A DNA stretch of 64,000 nucleotides, taken from assembly GCA_018697195.1 (NCBI GenBank), contig CM031857.1, positions 60,389,697 to 60,453,696 on the forward strand, read 5' to 3'. Within the stretch, counting starts at the first letter, position 1; every line of letters begins with the position of its first letter. The notes beneath the pieces were generated by a model. The model did not search any database, was not told the origin of the DNA, and worked only from the letters and a program-made list of their open reading frames with translations. The position numbers and the translations under genes are program-made. Shown in pieces: positions 25,290-39,109 of this stretch. The DNA is from Certhia americana. Its lineage: Eukaryota > Chordata > Aves > Passeriformes > Certhiidae.

Positions 25290-25993
25290 TGTACTGGGTG
25301 TCCATGCTCTGGGGTGCTGGCAGCAGGGGCTTCAGGGTGGCCACTGCAAGGAGTGTACAGGGCTGCCCCATGCTGGACACAGCTGGTTCTGGGCCCTGCA
25401 GCCACAGCAGTGGCATCTCAGGGAAAAGATACTTTAAAGCAGGCCAAATGCTGCACATGCAGTGAGGATCGAGGGATAGAAACAGCCCTGAAGACACCAA
25501 AATGAGAAAAGGAGGAGAGAAAGAGTTGTCCCAGGGCAGGAGCAGAGGTTCTCCTGCATCCCTGGAGGAGACCATGGTGAGGCATGGGAAAAGTGTGAGG
25601 TGGAAGGAGTGACTCAGTGGAGCTCTTATGGACTGATTCCAGCCCACCGCTCCCCATCTCTGCATCCCTCAAGGAGGAGAAGGAGAGAGAGGAGCTGGGA
25701 ATGAAGAAGTGATGTGGAAACTGCAAAAAAGAAAGGTTTGGGAGGATTTTTTTTTTTCACTCTCTAGAAGTTTTTACTTTTGTCTTTTTTTCTTATCATT
25801 CTATTCAATTGTTTAAACATTAAATTAATTTTCCACAAGGATAATCTGTTTTGCCTCTGACAGTAACTGGGGAAAAATTTTCCTGTCCTCATCTCAACCC
25901 ATGAGCCTTTTCATCATATTTTCTCCCCTGTCCAGCTGAGCAGGGGTGTGAGTGGGTGGGAGTTTGGCTGTTCACCACTGCTGACCCACCACA
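25290..25993 (+). mobile_element. ERVL-like solo LTR, plus orientation
   Basis: This block begins TGTACTGGGTGTCCATG and ends ...TGACCCACCACA, so it has TG...CA termini. In between it has features of a widespread avian LTR family: a GGAGGAGACCATGGTGAGGC word, a T-rich stretch, an ATTAAA signal near 25820, then CATCTCAACCCATGAGCC and TTTCTCCCCTGTCCAGCTGA close to the 3' end. I judge it ERVL-like from remembered family wording. It is shorter than I would expect, so internal deletion is likely. The flanking pentamers (CATTG left, TCTAC right) do not match. The overlapping frames at 25246-25726 are chance. Confidence 0.72.
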
Positions 25994-28900
25994 TCTACAA
26001 GACAGAATTAGATGTGGTCTCCAGTTCTGTCACTGACTATCCTTAACTTTTTCCTCTGTCTAAAAGAGATGCAAAGATAATTCTGCTGCAGTAGCACCAC
26101 ATTAAGCATCTATAGCCTGTAAAGTGGCACCTCCTTGTTACTCTTTGTAATTATGCAGCGAGTAAATAGAATGTAGTGAGTGTAACAGGTAGTGAGTTGA
26201 AGGTATTTCCCTAAACAATCAGCAATATCACAAATACAGACTTAAGGAAGAAAATATTTCAAGTAAAAATGTGCCAGAATATGCCCCTTGGTTAATGCAT
26301 TTTATCTGGCTATTGACAAAATGATTAGACACTTAAGAGCAGTACAGTTTCTTATTAATAAGAATTAATACAAGCTATTGATACTAATTAATGATGCCAT
26401 TGCAATTCAGATGACTCCTCTTCCTTTTTAATGTTCAAGTGAGCCATGATTCTCAAGGCATTTTAAGACACTCACAAAATTAATTCTTTTTAGGTGCAAT
26501 TGCTATTAGTTCTGACTATTAATGGCCTATTGCCTTTCTGAGACAATGACAAAGATCAATGAGGATTTGGAGAAAATGAGTAAAGTAAGCCCACAAACAC
26601 TGATGTCTTGAGCGACATAAATATTGGGGTTTTTTTTGCTACTTTGCTTTCTGCAGCCAGAATGAAACACAAGCTCTTACTGGTCAGTGTTGTCTTAAAA
26701 GCCTCTGTGAAACAAAACAGGCAGAGCTCAAACTGCTTCAAAGACACTGCCTGATTAGTTTCAGGTCAACCTGTTCTACTGACACTGAAAAGAGACTGAG
26801 GATAGATTTTTAGCAGAGGCACAAGCTGCTCTAGTCCGTTATAATCATGTGATTGGAAAAAGCATACACAGACAAAAGTTGCTATGCCAAGGCAACAGAT
26901 TTCCTGTTCCAGTATGTATTTCTGGACCTAGTGTATATGGTGCATCCTGTTCTGATGTGGGTTTGGCACTGGAACACATGCTGAAGTTCTGTGACAAAAA
27001 TATAGAAAATATTTGCTTTATTTGGGATTCTTTTTCTTTCCTCCATCCCTTGCTTTTAAAAAGCAGAATTGTGTATTCCAGTGTGAAGAAATATTGCCTA
27101 TTAGCTGTGACTGTAATGAAGGTTTCTGACACTTTCCATAAGGAAAGTGGTATGGATGACAGAATGCAGCCTCCAATGTTGTGAGTCCTCACAGGAGGAA
27201 ACTTTCCAATATTTATATCTTTACACAAGATCAGTCATGTTTGGAAAATTTCAAATCATGTTTCCTTATAATAGTGCAAATTAGTCCACTGCTTCAGTAC
27301 ACAGATGTGGTCTTGGGTATGTAAAGTGGAGAGTTACTGAAGCCAAAAGAATTGTGGACATCAAGTACGAAATTGAGGTAAGCTTATTGATGTGGGGTTT
27401 TGGTGAGTTTTAGGAAATAGTGGCAGAGGAACTGTGCTTCTTTTCTTTTTTTTTTTTTCCTTTTTGAAATAGTACATTTGAGGGGGACATGATGTTGGAG
27501 AGCCTGTAGAAGAAACACAGCGAAGGCACATAAAAGACAAATGACAAAGACAAGGAATAGGATGGTGCTTAGAAGGTGATGGTTGAAGTTAGGGATACAG
27601 TGCAAAAAGAAAATGCTGAAGCAGCCCAGGTTTCATTACAGTCACAACTTCACTCCTAAATTTGAAAGGATTCCTAACACCCCGTGTGTTTCTTCTGTAT
27701 CACCAGTTTGCACAGCTTGGAATACAGATTATCCCACCTCTCTACTGTTCAATTCCCCTGCCCACAGCCCTACAGAATTCCTTGCTCTGCTGCCTGCAGG
27801 TCCCTGTGAAAATTCTTCTTTCTTCCCTGTCAACCTATGAATCATTTTCCAGGATGCGCCTCTCAGCATCAAGTAGGTAGTATGGGAAGTGCTGGAACCC
27901 ATCCTAAGTGAAAAAACCCAGGGAAACAGGGAGCCTGTTTCCATATCTACTGCAAAGGAACTGCTTATTTAAAGCAGTGAGGCTGTGTTATCAAGTCACT
28001 TGCCCTCATCTTGTTTTGAGCTACCTTAGGACTCTCTGCTGCACTGTATAATCTGGGCATGCCCTATCTAATCCCTCAGCTGGACACAGGGAGAGTCTCA
28101 GTGTGCTGTTCATACACTGTGCAATAGCCATGACTGCATAGTTCTGGTGTTAGCAAGTGGTGCTTCCTTATGCTAGCCGAGTGAAGAGAGGCAATAACAA
28201 ACTGTTTGAGTTTGTACAGTTCTCTCCTAGATGTAAAAATATATTTGATGTGTCTGTTAACTACAGGGTTCAAACAGCTTTGCTATTTGGCATGTAGACA
28301 AAAAAATAGCAAAGGCAAAAAGGAAATATGAATTTTTTTTCTGAGGCAAAGTCATCCCCTTAATCACCTGTAATTATGTATCCAAAGAATATTTCAAACA
28401 ATAATAGGCTTAATTTTGAGAGTTTGATAAGGGTTATTCTTAAAGAAAAATATTTATAAATACTGTGGGTTTTAAAGTGTGAATGTATTTAAATGAAAGA
28501 TATGCAGTTACAGTCTCAATACCATTAAAGTTTGTTGTGTAAGAATAATATCCAGTTGCAATGTGTGAAGCACATAATGAGAAGGATTGTCATGCATGTG
28601 GAAAAACGTCATTGTTATGCTGTTTCTGAAAACAAAAAGAATCACAGAGTAATTTGCATAACTTGGAGATTAGAAATGTATCTCTTTATTCTTATTAATA
28701 TATTTGCCCTCCTTAATTATAAAGATTTGAATCTTATTTTAAAATAATTTCCTACAAAATATTCTTGGGGATAGAAGCTGCATGTTAATTCTAAATGGAT
28801 TATTTGCCTAACCTGACAAAAGAAATAAATTGCTTCTGTTTGATAATAGCCAATTTTTAAAAAAAGGATTTAGGATATCTGTCAAAAATACTGATGCCTA

Positions 28901-29126
28901 TATAGGAAAAGGAGACTCTCATCTAGTTGAACTTGTTTTATCTATCATGCATATACCTTTACACACAAGATCTGTATTTCTGTTGATGTCAGTTACAATT
29001 TACTGTATTCAAAAAAAGAGAGAAAACTTAGAATTTCAAATAAACTTTTCCCATTTTTTTGTAAAACTTTTAATTTAGTTCAGTGTCAGTTGTCCTGTGA
29101 GTCTGTAACACAAGGATCTTGGCTGA
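25994..29126. other. AT-rich stretch with no supported gene
   Basis: This contains the 16-bp palindrome and TAAT-rich stretch near 26.35-26.54 kb, entered separately. Overlapping 111- and 127-codon frames on opposite strands at 26845-27228 have no recognisable motif and are probably chance. Confidence 0.5.
26340..26540. promoter_or_regulatory. candidate conserved non-coding element (TAAT-rich)
   Basis: About 200 bases are packed with homeodomain-type cores (TTAATAAG, TAATTAATGATG, ATTAATTC, CTATTAATGG) around the perfect palindrome TTCTTATTAATAAGAA (26349-26364). Repeat words and long homopolymers are absent apart from a run of T. Composition of this kind is common in vertebrate developmental enhancers, but conservation cannot be seen from one sequence. 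Confidence 0.2.
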
Positions 29127-29645
29127 GTCACAGAGTCACAGAATAGTTTGGGTAGAAAGGGACCTCTGGACATCATCCAGTTCAATCACCAGCTCAGGAT
29201 AGGGGCAGCTACAGAAAGTTGTCCATCTGTGTCCAGGCACAGTGTAAAGGTCTGCTCAGATGGAGATCTCATAACTTCTCTTGGCCACCTATGCCAGTGT
29301 TTGATCACCCTAACAGTAAAAAAATTGTTATTTTGTGTTCCAATGTAATTTCACGTGTTTGATCTTGTGCCATTGCCTCTTCTTAGTCACTACTTAGAAC
29401 CTTAGATGAAAACATCTTTAGTCCTATCCATCACATATTTAAATACATTAATACTTTAAATATCCCTCGGATCCTTCTCTTCTCTGGGCTGAGCTTGTCA
29501 TACATATCTCTCCCAACATATCTTCATATGAAAGATGCTCCAGTCCCTTAAAACTTATTTGTTTTCTTTCATTGAACTCATTCCAGCAAATCCCTGTCTT
29601 GCAGTGGGGATCTCAATAGTCCAGATGTGGCCTCACCAGGGCTGA
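29127..29645 (-). mobile_element. CR1 LINE 3' fragment, minus strand
   Basis: This starts with the reversed CR1 end (TCACAGAATAGTTTGGGTAG, AAGGGACCTCTGGACATCATC). It continues through the reversed 3' UTR (GCCACCTATGCCAGTGTTTG; GTGCCATTGCCTCTTCTTAG; CTTCTCTTCTCTGGGCTGAG) to GATGTGGCCTCACCAGGGCT. ORF2 sequence is essentially absent. Confidence 0.93.
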
Positions 29646-29952
29646 GTTTCAGGTACAGTAGATTCACTGGAAGATTCATCTGATGAATTCCAACATGTTG
29701 CAGATAACTGGGGACAGCATCTCTGATTTGGGAGGAAATCTAAACACTGTTTTGAGAGAAGAAAGTTAATGTTTTGAATGGATGGAAGCAGGACACTTCC
29801 AGACATCAGTGCAACAAAATAGGATGAATAAGCCCATACAATGAAAGAAATGAGTGGCAAACAAAGCTTCTAGAGAGGCCTACAAGCTTCCAGGAAGCCA
29901 CACAAGGAAAGCCATTTTATGTGTCTAGATGGTCAATAAAAACAAGACATGG

Positions 29953-29990
29953 TCAGCAAGTGTCAACGTGTCACAGCAAGTATCAACATG
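29953..29990 (+). repeat. imperfect 20-bp tandem duplication
   Basis: Two adjacent copies follow the pattern CAGCAAGTxTCAACxTG, starting near 29953 and 29973, with two transition differences plus end changes. Confidence 0.8.
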
Positions 29991-30708
29991 TAAATGTTGG
30001 CACAGTTTGTTCTTTAAATAGTAGGAAACATTTCTGCTCTGTTCCCTACACAGGGTTCTGTGAATATTGTACTCAAGTATTTTCTCTATGAATCATAATG
30101 ACATTAAAATAAAACTCAGACTTTACGGTTTTGAGCTCAATACTTCTCATCCAGGTAGAACATTTATTCATGATAGTGTCTCGTTATCCCAGCAAAGCAG
30201 AAAACTGGGATTGAACATGCTTCATTCTCCTCCTGGCAAAGGACAATTGGTTGTATATATACACTGCTGTAGTAGATGGAAAGTAGTTGTAAGAAACCTA
30301 ACAAAATATGAAGTACAGGCTAGAAATAAAAATGAGTAACTACTAAATTTGTCATTCTTAGGGGAAAAAAAATCAAGTACACAACATTTGCAAGCAAAAA
30401 TTTTATTCAGAATCCCCAAGGTACGGTAGTACTATTGAAAATGTCTCACTTAGGCAAGCTTCACTGCTTTTAAAAGGCAGAAAAAGTCAGTGAACATCTG
30501 GCTGAGATCTATTATCAACATAATCCTTGCACTGCTTTTGTCCCCTCATTCAGTTATCTGGAGACTCCATTTTCCTAACAGTATCTCTTTATCTTTGGTC
30601 TCCACAGGCTTTTCCATATTCTGGTGGCAGAAATGACATGGCTTCAAATGCCAATATTCAATGATAAGAACTACATGTGGGTGCCATGTATATACCTTTG
30701 AATTTCAA

Positions 30709-30766
30709 TATGGCTGGAATATCACAACTGGAATATTAGAAACTGGAATATCAGAAATAGCAATGA
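30709..30766 (+). repeat. imperfect CTGGAATAT repeats
   Basis: Three copies of a CTGGAATAT core followed by C/T-A-(C/G)-A lie within 50 bases, ending in a diverged TTGGGATATTAG copy. This is a short decayed tandem array. Confidence 0.7.
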
Positions 30767-33700
30767 GAATTGGGATATTAGCAGTAATATAATTTAATTG
30801 ATTTTATGATCTTAACTTACCCAGGATTTGCAGAGGCAGCTATATGCCAATGATTAAATGGATCTCTTTGCTGTTTTATAAAAGTATTTACTTTGTATTT
30901 GCAGATAGTGTTTACTTAGTATGGGGTTTTGTAGCTGATAAATCTTCATCTTTTTCTTTAATACAATCCTTCCTTCACTAAAGAATGTAATCATGATCTA
31001 GTGGTGTCTGCATGATCAAATTTTAATCTAGTTAGTTTTGTTTATTCAGCTATTATAGCCTATCAAAATGAGATCTCGAGTAGAGCAATTATTCTGAAGG
31101 AAGAGTGTCTAGCTTTTAAAAACTGATATTGCATATATTCTACTTGTTATTTGGAATTTTTATTAGCTTGGGCATCTGCCTGGACTTGACAAGCACGATC
31201 ATGAATCAAATGACACAATAAATAATATTGCTATTTGATGGAGATGAGAAAAACAAAATAGCCATAATTAATTCCTAAAGAACAATAACAATTTGTAGCT
31301 GATTTCCCTGTGGGGTGTATGTATATGTGTGTAAATAGCTCCTTCTTCTGAAGACATTTGTACTCACAGTTTGAAATTATTTGGGATTACTGAGAAGCAC
31401 TGATTCAGAATGAGCCACTATGGTGGTGATGATTGTTTTAGCTGTGCCTCATGCCGCCAATGCCTTGCTAGCCATGCTGGCCTGATGCTGCCAAGGCTAC
31501 CTGGTGCTCCCTGTACTTGCCACTCTTCCATGAGATGAACCATTCAGATTATTGTGTTTAGAACAGAAAACTTAAAAAGAAATCCTTCACTGAATTATTC
31601 TAATTTTTCATATGTGTAGGAGCATAAAACAGTCAAACTATTTCTACAAACAGGGAAATTAAAAAAAAAAAAAGGGTTTAAGTGTTTAAGATATTGTTGG
31701 ATACAGTGACTGCATATACCACATAATTACACAGGTGCATAAGGTGAAATAAAATACATGCAAAAAATGAACAACGGACAGCAGTATGGATTTTGGATCT
31801 TTCACTTCCAGACTTTGACTTTCACAGTTTTTCTTCAGTAAAGTCATTGGATAAATTTACCCTGAATTTGCATTCCTAATGATGATAAGGTTTTTTGTTG
31901 ATTGCTCATGCCTTTCTGAGGTCAAAATTTTTTTTTCTTCTATATTTTAAGGAAAGGCAATCCTGGTTAATAGTATCTGCCAAGTCTTAACAATTTTTAT
32001 GCTATTGGCAAAATCCTGTAGGGATTAAGATATGAAAACTTTTATTTTTTTTTTCTCTTTGCTGGATTTTTTCAGTCATTTCTCCCTACTGCACCACTAT
32101 TTTGTGTGAAGTATAACAGCATTGCTTTCCCTGACAAAGCAAAAGAAATCAAAACAGAAAAACAGCAAATATGTCACATCCTTGAGGCAGAGCTGAAGGG
32201 AAACCTATCACAAACAAGTTGGTTGAATTTAATTATTCTAGGTCCTTCAAGACAAAATCCATCATATTTTTATGTTCTGAGGTTATGAATGTCTATTTGC
32301 TGAGTGCACATGAAAAGGAAGCTTTTGGATTTAGCATGAAAGGACAGAGATTTAAGAATGTCCTGATCAATGTGCTGAGAATGTTTGATGCAAGTCCAGA
32401 AAAAACATCAGCTGTACGATTGATGCAGCCCATACAGTGACTGGTGAGACAAATTATTCTGCTGGTCAAAGAGAAGTTTGGGTCAGAAAGGTCTACCTCT
32501 GACATATTTTCTTTTGATATTTCATTTTTGGCTTTGCCAACCGCTTGACAAGTTAAACTCCTTTTTAAACTCCCTTTGTTATAAAATAGTGAGTTCAAAA
32601 TTAAGATCTGGAACCATAGACAGATTTGGGCCATTATTTAAAGCATTACAAACTTGCAATATCATAGACTATCATAACATATTGAGATCAAATAATTTTC
32701 ATGAGGACAAATGGTCATCTCTATTGCACATACCTTGCACACTCTCCATGGGTAGATGCCACAGTTTCCAATTCTAGGTAACATCTATAAAATATTTTGT
32801 TCTGTAATGTATTGTTTGGGTGAATTCCAGTTGGAAAGATTGAAGTCAGGTAAACGCAGTAACAGTATAATTGTAAATAGAATTTGTATTTTGTGGTAAG
32901 TATTTTCAGTGTACTTCCTGGTGTCATGTCTTCTGCTTTTGTTTACCAGATACAAATTTTGAGAGAACAGAGACTTTTTCTCCTACATCACAGGATGACT
33001 TCATGTCTCTTTGTATTTGTGGGTGAAAACTGGTTTGCCTTCTGCGTTTTGTTACCTTTCCTTTGCCACATGGGAAACAGAGAGTAAGCAAAGAAAAAGT
33101 TGCAGCTGATTGGTCGCAATCCAAAAGAGATCTCCTACACTGACTGTACTCAAGCAAGGCAAATTTGTTCCTGCAGGTTTTCAGTCTCTTAGGGTTTGCT
33201 TAATTATCATGATATCTGATGCTAGGCTTTCACATCAAGTTTAGATTTCCTTTCTACACATTCAGGGATTTTCATACCTTTCTTTGCATATACCCATTGG
33301 CTTTTATGCTACTCGTTAACCCTCTGGCTTTGCTGTAGCCATTTTCTTACTTTCCTCTAAGCCTAACTGCATGCCAAATCCCATGTCATTCAGAGCATAC
33401 AGAATAACTCTTTTTAAAATGGGTCATATGGTTTTGATGGCCTTCTCTTCCTCCAGTTCAGTTATTTTGTGGATCATACCAAAAATTAGCAGATATCTGG
33501 TGCCTAGATACTACAGAATTTAGAGGAATATCTAATTCATTAACATATGTTACGAAAAGCAACAGAAAAATATTTCTTCATAATTGACACATCTGTTAAG
33601 TTTTGGTTCTTGGTTGTCACTGCAGAGAAGTCCTGACCTCTGTTTGGTGCCTACTGCACACTGAAGTCTCTTGTGAGCCCCCAAATGGCAGAGCAGCCCA

Positions 33701-36700
33701 GAGTGCTTCCCTGTGTGCTTATCTCCATGCTGGAACAGCAGTGAGAGATGTGGCAACTCATTTCTTGGGGAGAATGTCTCTGACTCTTAGCACCTTGCAA
33801 CTTAAAACCATTTTAGAATTACCTTGCACTGAAAAGTGGAGCACCCTCCCTTCCCCTATGAATCTCTGTGTGAAAATTGCCGTGTCAGACAGTACACATA
33901 TTGAACTCAGGTTCTTCCTGCTCTTTATGCTAGGTTGGTCCAACAAGGTCTAGCAATGAGGAATTGTGGATGGAAAAATGATATTTTTTTCCTGTTTACG
34001 CTATTTCTGTAACAGAGCTTAGTCAATAGGTTTTGCAGTGACAAGGTTTATGAAGGTAAGGCAGGGAAATGTAACATTGCTATCGTTTTGCACTGTCATT
34101 TGAGACCTGTAGGATGCTGCTCTAATGACAGTTGCATTAGAATCCCACTTGCAATTGAGGATCCCCTGTAAGTTCTGTATCACAACTGCTAACATTTGGC
34201 TGACATCTTTGAGACCTTAGGACATTCAGTTAAAATGAAACTTAGAAGTTCTGTTTGGGTAGCAAATTTTGTTATCTGAAGTGAGACCTTGTGTACCTAG
34301 TGCATAGGTGGTTGCCTCTGTTTTGGTATCTGTTGGTCTGCCCCATATGTCTTGTAGCTAATTTGCACATCAACTTAGTGGCTGCTTTGAGAAATCATAC
34401 TGTCTGAATCTGTGTCCCACATCCAGAACACTCAGTAAAAGACAGTGATGCCAAGGGAGACAAGCAGGAGCAAGAACAGTAGAGAGATCTTACCATGGAC
34501 TGACCCACTCCAGCTGGCTTCTCTCCATGCAGCTGTGTGAAAGCTGAGTCCTAGGACAGTGCTGGCCTACATGAAGGTGGGCAGTGGTGTAAACAAGTGA
34601 CAGGATATGTGTCTTAGACCTACAAAAACCTTAAACCATTGGAAAGAATGGGAATGGTTGTGCCTTCCTCCAGTATAATTATCTTGGCCTCTCAGTAGAA
34701 CTTCAAAAGGATATCTGGCTAATTCTTCCCACCCTCCTCTGGGGCAAACAAATGTGCTGTCACATCTGCTTAAATAAACACACTTTCACTAAGGCAACCA
34801 AATAGTTAGAAACTGAGAATCTATTTGGGTCATTTGGTTGCTTTTTTTCTTGTTTAATGACATATAATAGAAATGCAAGCCCATAAGTATATTTAATTGC
34901 AAATTTGAACTGTAGAACATAGTTCTGCTAGTCCTACCATGAGTTTCTTTAGGCTGACATTTCCAGGTGATTACCTGCTACCCCACCCTGTTGTCACCAA
35001 ATCACTGGTTGTATTTCAGTATTTATTGTTTTCTTTATATATAACACCGTGACTTCATGAATCAAACCACAGTTTTTTCCATGCTTATAGGCCACTGAAA
35101 ACATAGATTATTCTTCAGCATGAGCTCTGATCATTCTTCTAGACAGTACGTTTTCAGATGCCCTCTTTAATTTGTGATATTAATACTGAACTTGATCACT
35201 GTTCAGTGGTTTTACTGAAGTATTTACATATAGATTGGTGAAGTATTTTTTTTTCTAGAGTATTGAAAGTTCTCCAGGCCAAATTGGAATCATAAACTTA
35301 ACCACAGTATCTGTATGACATGAATATGATTTTTGCTTATGAAATTGCCTTGGAGGTTTACTTTCAAAGCAAATTGAGTGCATTTCCTCGGCTTCATACA
35401 TTTAGCTCTGAACTATGTGGGGAATGACTCGGCAAGTGAATGTTTTTGAATGAGCAGCAGTGACTGTATTCTGAGAATTGTTTTTTTCCACATCAGCACC
35501 CTTTTAAGAAAGATGAACTATTTCAGTGAGTTTTACAAAAAAAATACATTTTAAAATAATTAAATAATTAGTTAAGACCTAAATTACTTTATTATGGTAA
35601 AAGAAACCTTTCCCAGAGTAATAGCTTAGTTACATAAAGCACCATTTCATTTTATATTAAAATGGAAAGACAGACCTGTTATAGAAAACTTGGACCACTA
35701 CTATTAATTATCTGATTTGAAGATCACCTCTTGTTGTTAAAAAGATTTATATTAATCTGTACTTGATAGATTCAGAAGGATTAAAGGAGTGAAGGAGAGC
35801 GAATAAAAAGAGAACATCTTCCCGTCTTCATTGTTAGATGACCTTGTGCCATGGTACGTTTAAATTGCTTACTTCCTATAACTCTATAAAGTTCTGTGTT
35901 TTCATTTCTGGATTAGATTGAAGTGTCAACTGTTTTTGATGAATTACACTAGTAATATATGTTCATGTTCTTCTTTGCTCTTTTTTATTTATATATGTCC
36001 AGTATTATTTAGTTCACCTAAAAAAGCTTTCAGGAGAGATTTTTTTTTTAATTAGAGTTTTAGCAAAGTACTTTTTTTCAAAAGCCTTTTATTGTTGTTC
36101 TGAAGAAAAAAAATGTATATTCAGCTGTTTAAAAAAAAAAACCCTCAAATGAAAAGTTTATAACAAGTGTTCTGGTTTTCCATGTTCTGAAATTCAGAAT
36201 ATTTTGTAGACAAAAAAAAAAGAGTTGTGCACAAAAAAAGAAAAAAAAGGAAAAGTTATTGCAGTTAGTAATTTAAACCTTTACCCTTTAACTCGATCTA
36301 TGTGAAACTACTGAAATAAGGTCTCCCTGCTAGAGCAAAGGGTTAGCCTTACCTTCAGTACTGGGGTCTTATTTATTTATCGCTGAAAAGTGCAGAGGGG
36401 AGCAGAGAGCTTTGAGTGCTTTACTTTGGTTATTGAGGATCTTCACTGATGCAGAACTTGAAAGCAAATAAAATCAAGACACATTTATATACAGTAGGTG
36501 TCCTGCTGACTGGAATCATAAAGGACAAGCCATATATACACTGGTTTATAGACTCACATCAGAAGGGAGAGAGGTATCTCTAGACAAGTGCATTTTGTGC
36601 TGATTAAGTGAGATTAATAGAGTTAAATTATACCATTAAATATGTATGTTTTTCATGTGAAAGTTGTATAAAGAGCAGCAGCTTCTCTATACATTAGATA

Positions 36701-37932
36701 GCCCTGATAACTTCAACTGCAGTGAACATGTTTTGTGTTGCCAAAAGAAGAAAGTAATTCAGTATGTATTTCTTCTTAACTCTGGAGTTTAAATGAAGAT
36801 AGTTTTGCTGTTTTCAGGTTTTGTTCTGTCTTAAAGAAAACTTCAATCTGAGATAAATGCTTATTTTTCTGAAAGAACAGAGTGAACTCAGAGATGTCTG
36901 AGCACAGGAAATCTGTTGTCACAACTTTGATATTGTGAAGAATACTAAAAAAATCTAATAAAATCCTCCAAGTATTTTATGTATATTTTACATATTTCCT
37001 CATTTTAGGAGTTGTCATGAGGGAATGAACTGCACTACACCATACAGGGCAAGATGTACCTTATGATATCTGGTGTATATGGTTCTCAGTTTTTCCCCCA
37101 GTAGCACACAGGAGTGTGAACGCATGCTACACTGAGAATAAAAACAACCATAATTCATAAAGGGTTAAGTATCAGAAGAAGTTTTTTATCTCATGAATCT
37201 CATGAATATCAAGAGCTTTTTGTATCTTTGTCAAACCAGTCCATGCTTTCTCTGTGGTTTTAAGTGGCTTCTCTGACTATTGTATTTCTCTATTCCACAG
37301 TGTGCTGTGTGCACATCTCAAACAGAACTGGAGCTGCAGGCGTAGTTCCACTGCAAGTGGTGATAAGGAAGTACCTGCCCTTCTATCTGTTGTTTCCAAA
37401 TACAGCATTTGATTGACTTGACCAGTTCCTTAAACTGTACAGCATTTCTCCAATGGCCACCTCTCATTTAACTTTGTTCTTACTGGCTTTGTTTGTGTTG
37501 TATTTTTCTTTCCAAAACAATAGAGAACCTTGAATGAAAAAAAGTGATAAAATTTGCTCAGTCATCTAAATAGAAGTAATTAAAGTAACAACACTGTCTT
37601 GTGCAGTTTATTACTGTGGTTCAAATACAGGAGTAAATTAGGAGATGTAGTCTTCTGCTTTTAGCAAAAGATTTCCTGTTGTGGACTTCACTGATTAATA
37701 TTAGAGGCAGTGTGTTTTTGCTGGCTATTTGCCTTTTTTTGTTTCTTCTTCCAACCGTTTTTAAATTACAACATAGCTTTCTGAAAGAAACATGTTACCA
37801 TGGAGAAAACACATAGGAAGGGTTCGCTCTAGGAACACCACTTTTGGCAGCTCAAAATCCAATTGCTTCATTCCTAGGAAATGAATTAATAGAGTCCTGT
37901 TAGACTCTACCAAGTAGATGTGAAATATAATG

Positions 37933-37964
37933 GTTGTTAATGCTGTAAGTTGTTAATGCTGTAA
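37933..37964 (+). repeat. 16-bp perfect tandem duplication
   Basis: GTTGTTAATGCTGTAA occurs twice back to back (37933-37948, 37949-37964). A partial third copy (TATAATGCTG) follows. Confidence 0.9.
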
Positions 37965-39109
37965 GCTATAATGCTGCCAAGATAGTACAAGTCCTCTGAC
38001 ATGAACCACTCTACCTTTTCTTACTCTGGTAGTATGAGCTTACATTGTTAGCTGAGGGATAGAGAAGGGAAGAGGCCAAGGACTGGCTTGGGGAGGAGGA
38101 TCTGGAAAGATTTCCTCTGTTGTTAGTGAAAAGACAGAAGAATTGTCCTTAAAAGGATGTTCTTCACATCAACCATCTGAAGTAATAGAGGGGAGCACTC
38201 TCTGGTGTGGTAGCTTATCTGTAGATAGTTATCATTTTTCAGGATGCTTCTTGGGATGTTTTTTCGCTCAGGCAAACTGTCTATCCAAAAATTACACCCA
38301 AAATTACATTCAAGATATGTTTCCCATCTTACTGCTCAACCTGGCCTGAAAATACAAATGAGTCCTTCTAGAATTGTAAATATCTCTTCAAACCCACTGC
38401 CTCCTATAATTTCTAGTTTCCAGGCTGTGAAAAAGGGAGGTGGAATGGCAGTGAAAGAAGCAACTGCCCAAGCATCTTGCAGCATCCGCTAAGGATGATT
38501 ACCTTTCATTCTCCTGTGATGAACTGGGAAAAGTGGCTGTGAGATGGGGATAGAAAGACTGTCTTTCTTCTAGAGTGCAGTAAATGGTGAAAACTTTGTC
38601 TAAAAACAAGTGTTTCCGATTGTTTTATTGTTTCAAACCTTTCAGGAATGGCAAACGCAGCCATGACAAATGGAGCTTAACCACTGCACGGTATCATGCT
38701 GATTTGGTTTCACCCTGAAAACCTTTTGCGTTGTTTTCAGAATTTTTGCTACATCTTCTAGAGATATACTCTGATACTAGCCTATTTCTAATTTAATTTC
38801 ATTATCTGCTTGCACTTTTTGTATCCTTGTGTTCATTTATCTTAAATTAATTGTATACATTTTCTGTTCTCCCTCTGCACCTGAAATTTTACGCTGCTTA
38901 TGCATCCTTTATATTTATCTCTCAATATCTTTTTCAATCCTGTTTTATTTACTATAGTCTTTTTCTCATCCCAGTGCACATATTGTTGGATAATACGTAC
39001 TACCCTTGGATATGCTGTAATTGCTTTCTGAACAGTTTCCATTTCCTCCGTGTCCTTCCCTCCTCCCACACCTCCCATTAGGCGCTTAACCCACTGGATT
39101 GCCTCCAGC

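Larger units (their letters stand above)
29646..39109. other. long AT-rich stretch with no supported gene
   Basis: No CR1, LTR or coding exon is recognised in about 9.5 kb. It holds imperfect short tandem repeats (29953-29990, 30720-30766, 37933-37964), an A13 run (31661-31673) and A/T-rich low-complexity near 36.0-36.25 kb. Frames of 113 and 116 codons (32293-32634 minus, 33603-33953 plus) have no motif. The 89-codon minus frame 38842-39111 may be the decayed continuation of the LINE fragment just to its right. Confidence 0.5.

Noticed and set aside
26845..27228. Overlapping 111- and 127-codon frames on opposite strands
   Set aside because: Both cannot be real, neither has a motif, and no splice context supports them.
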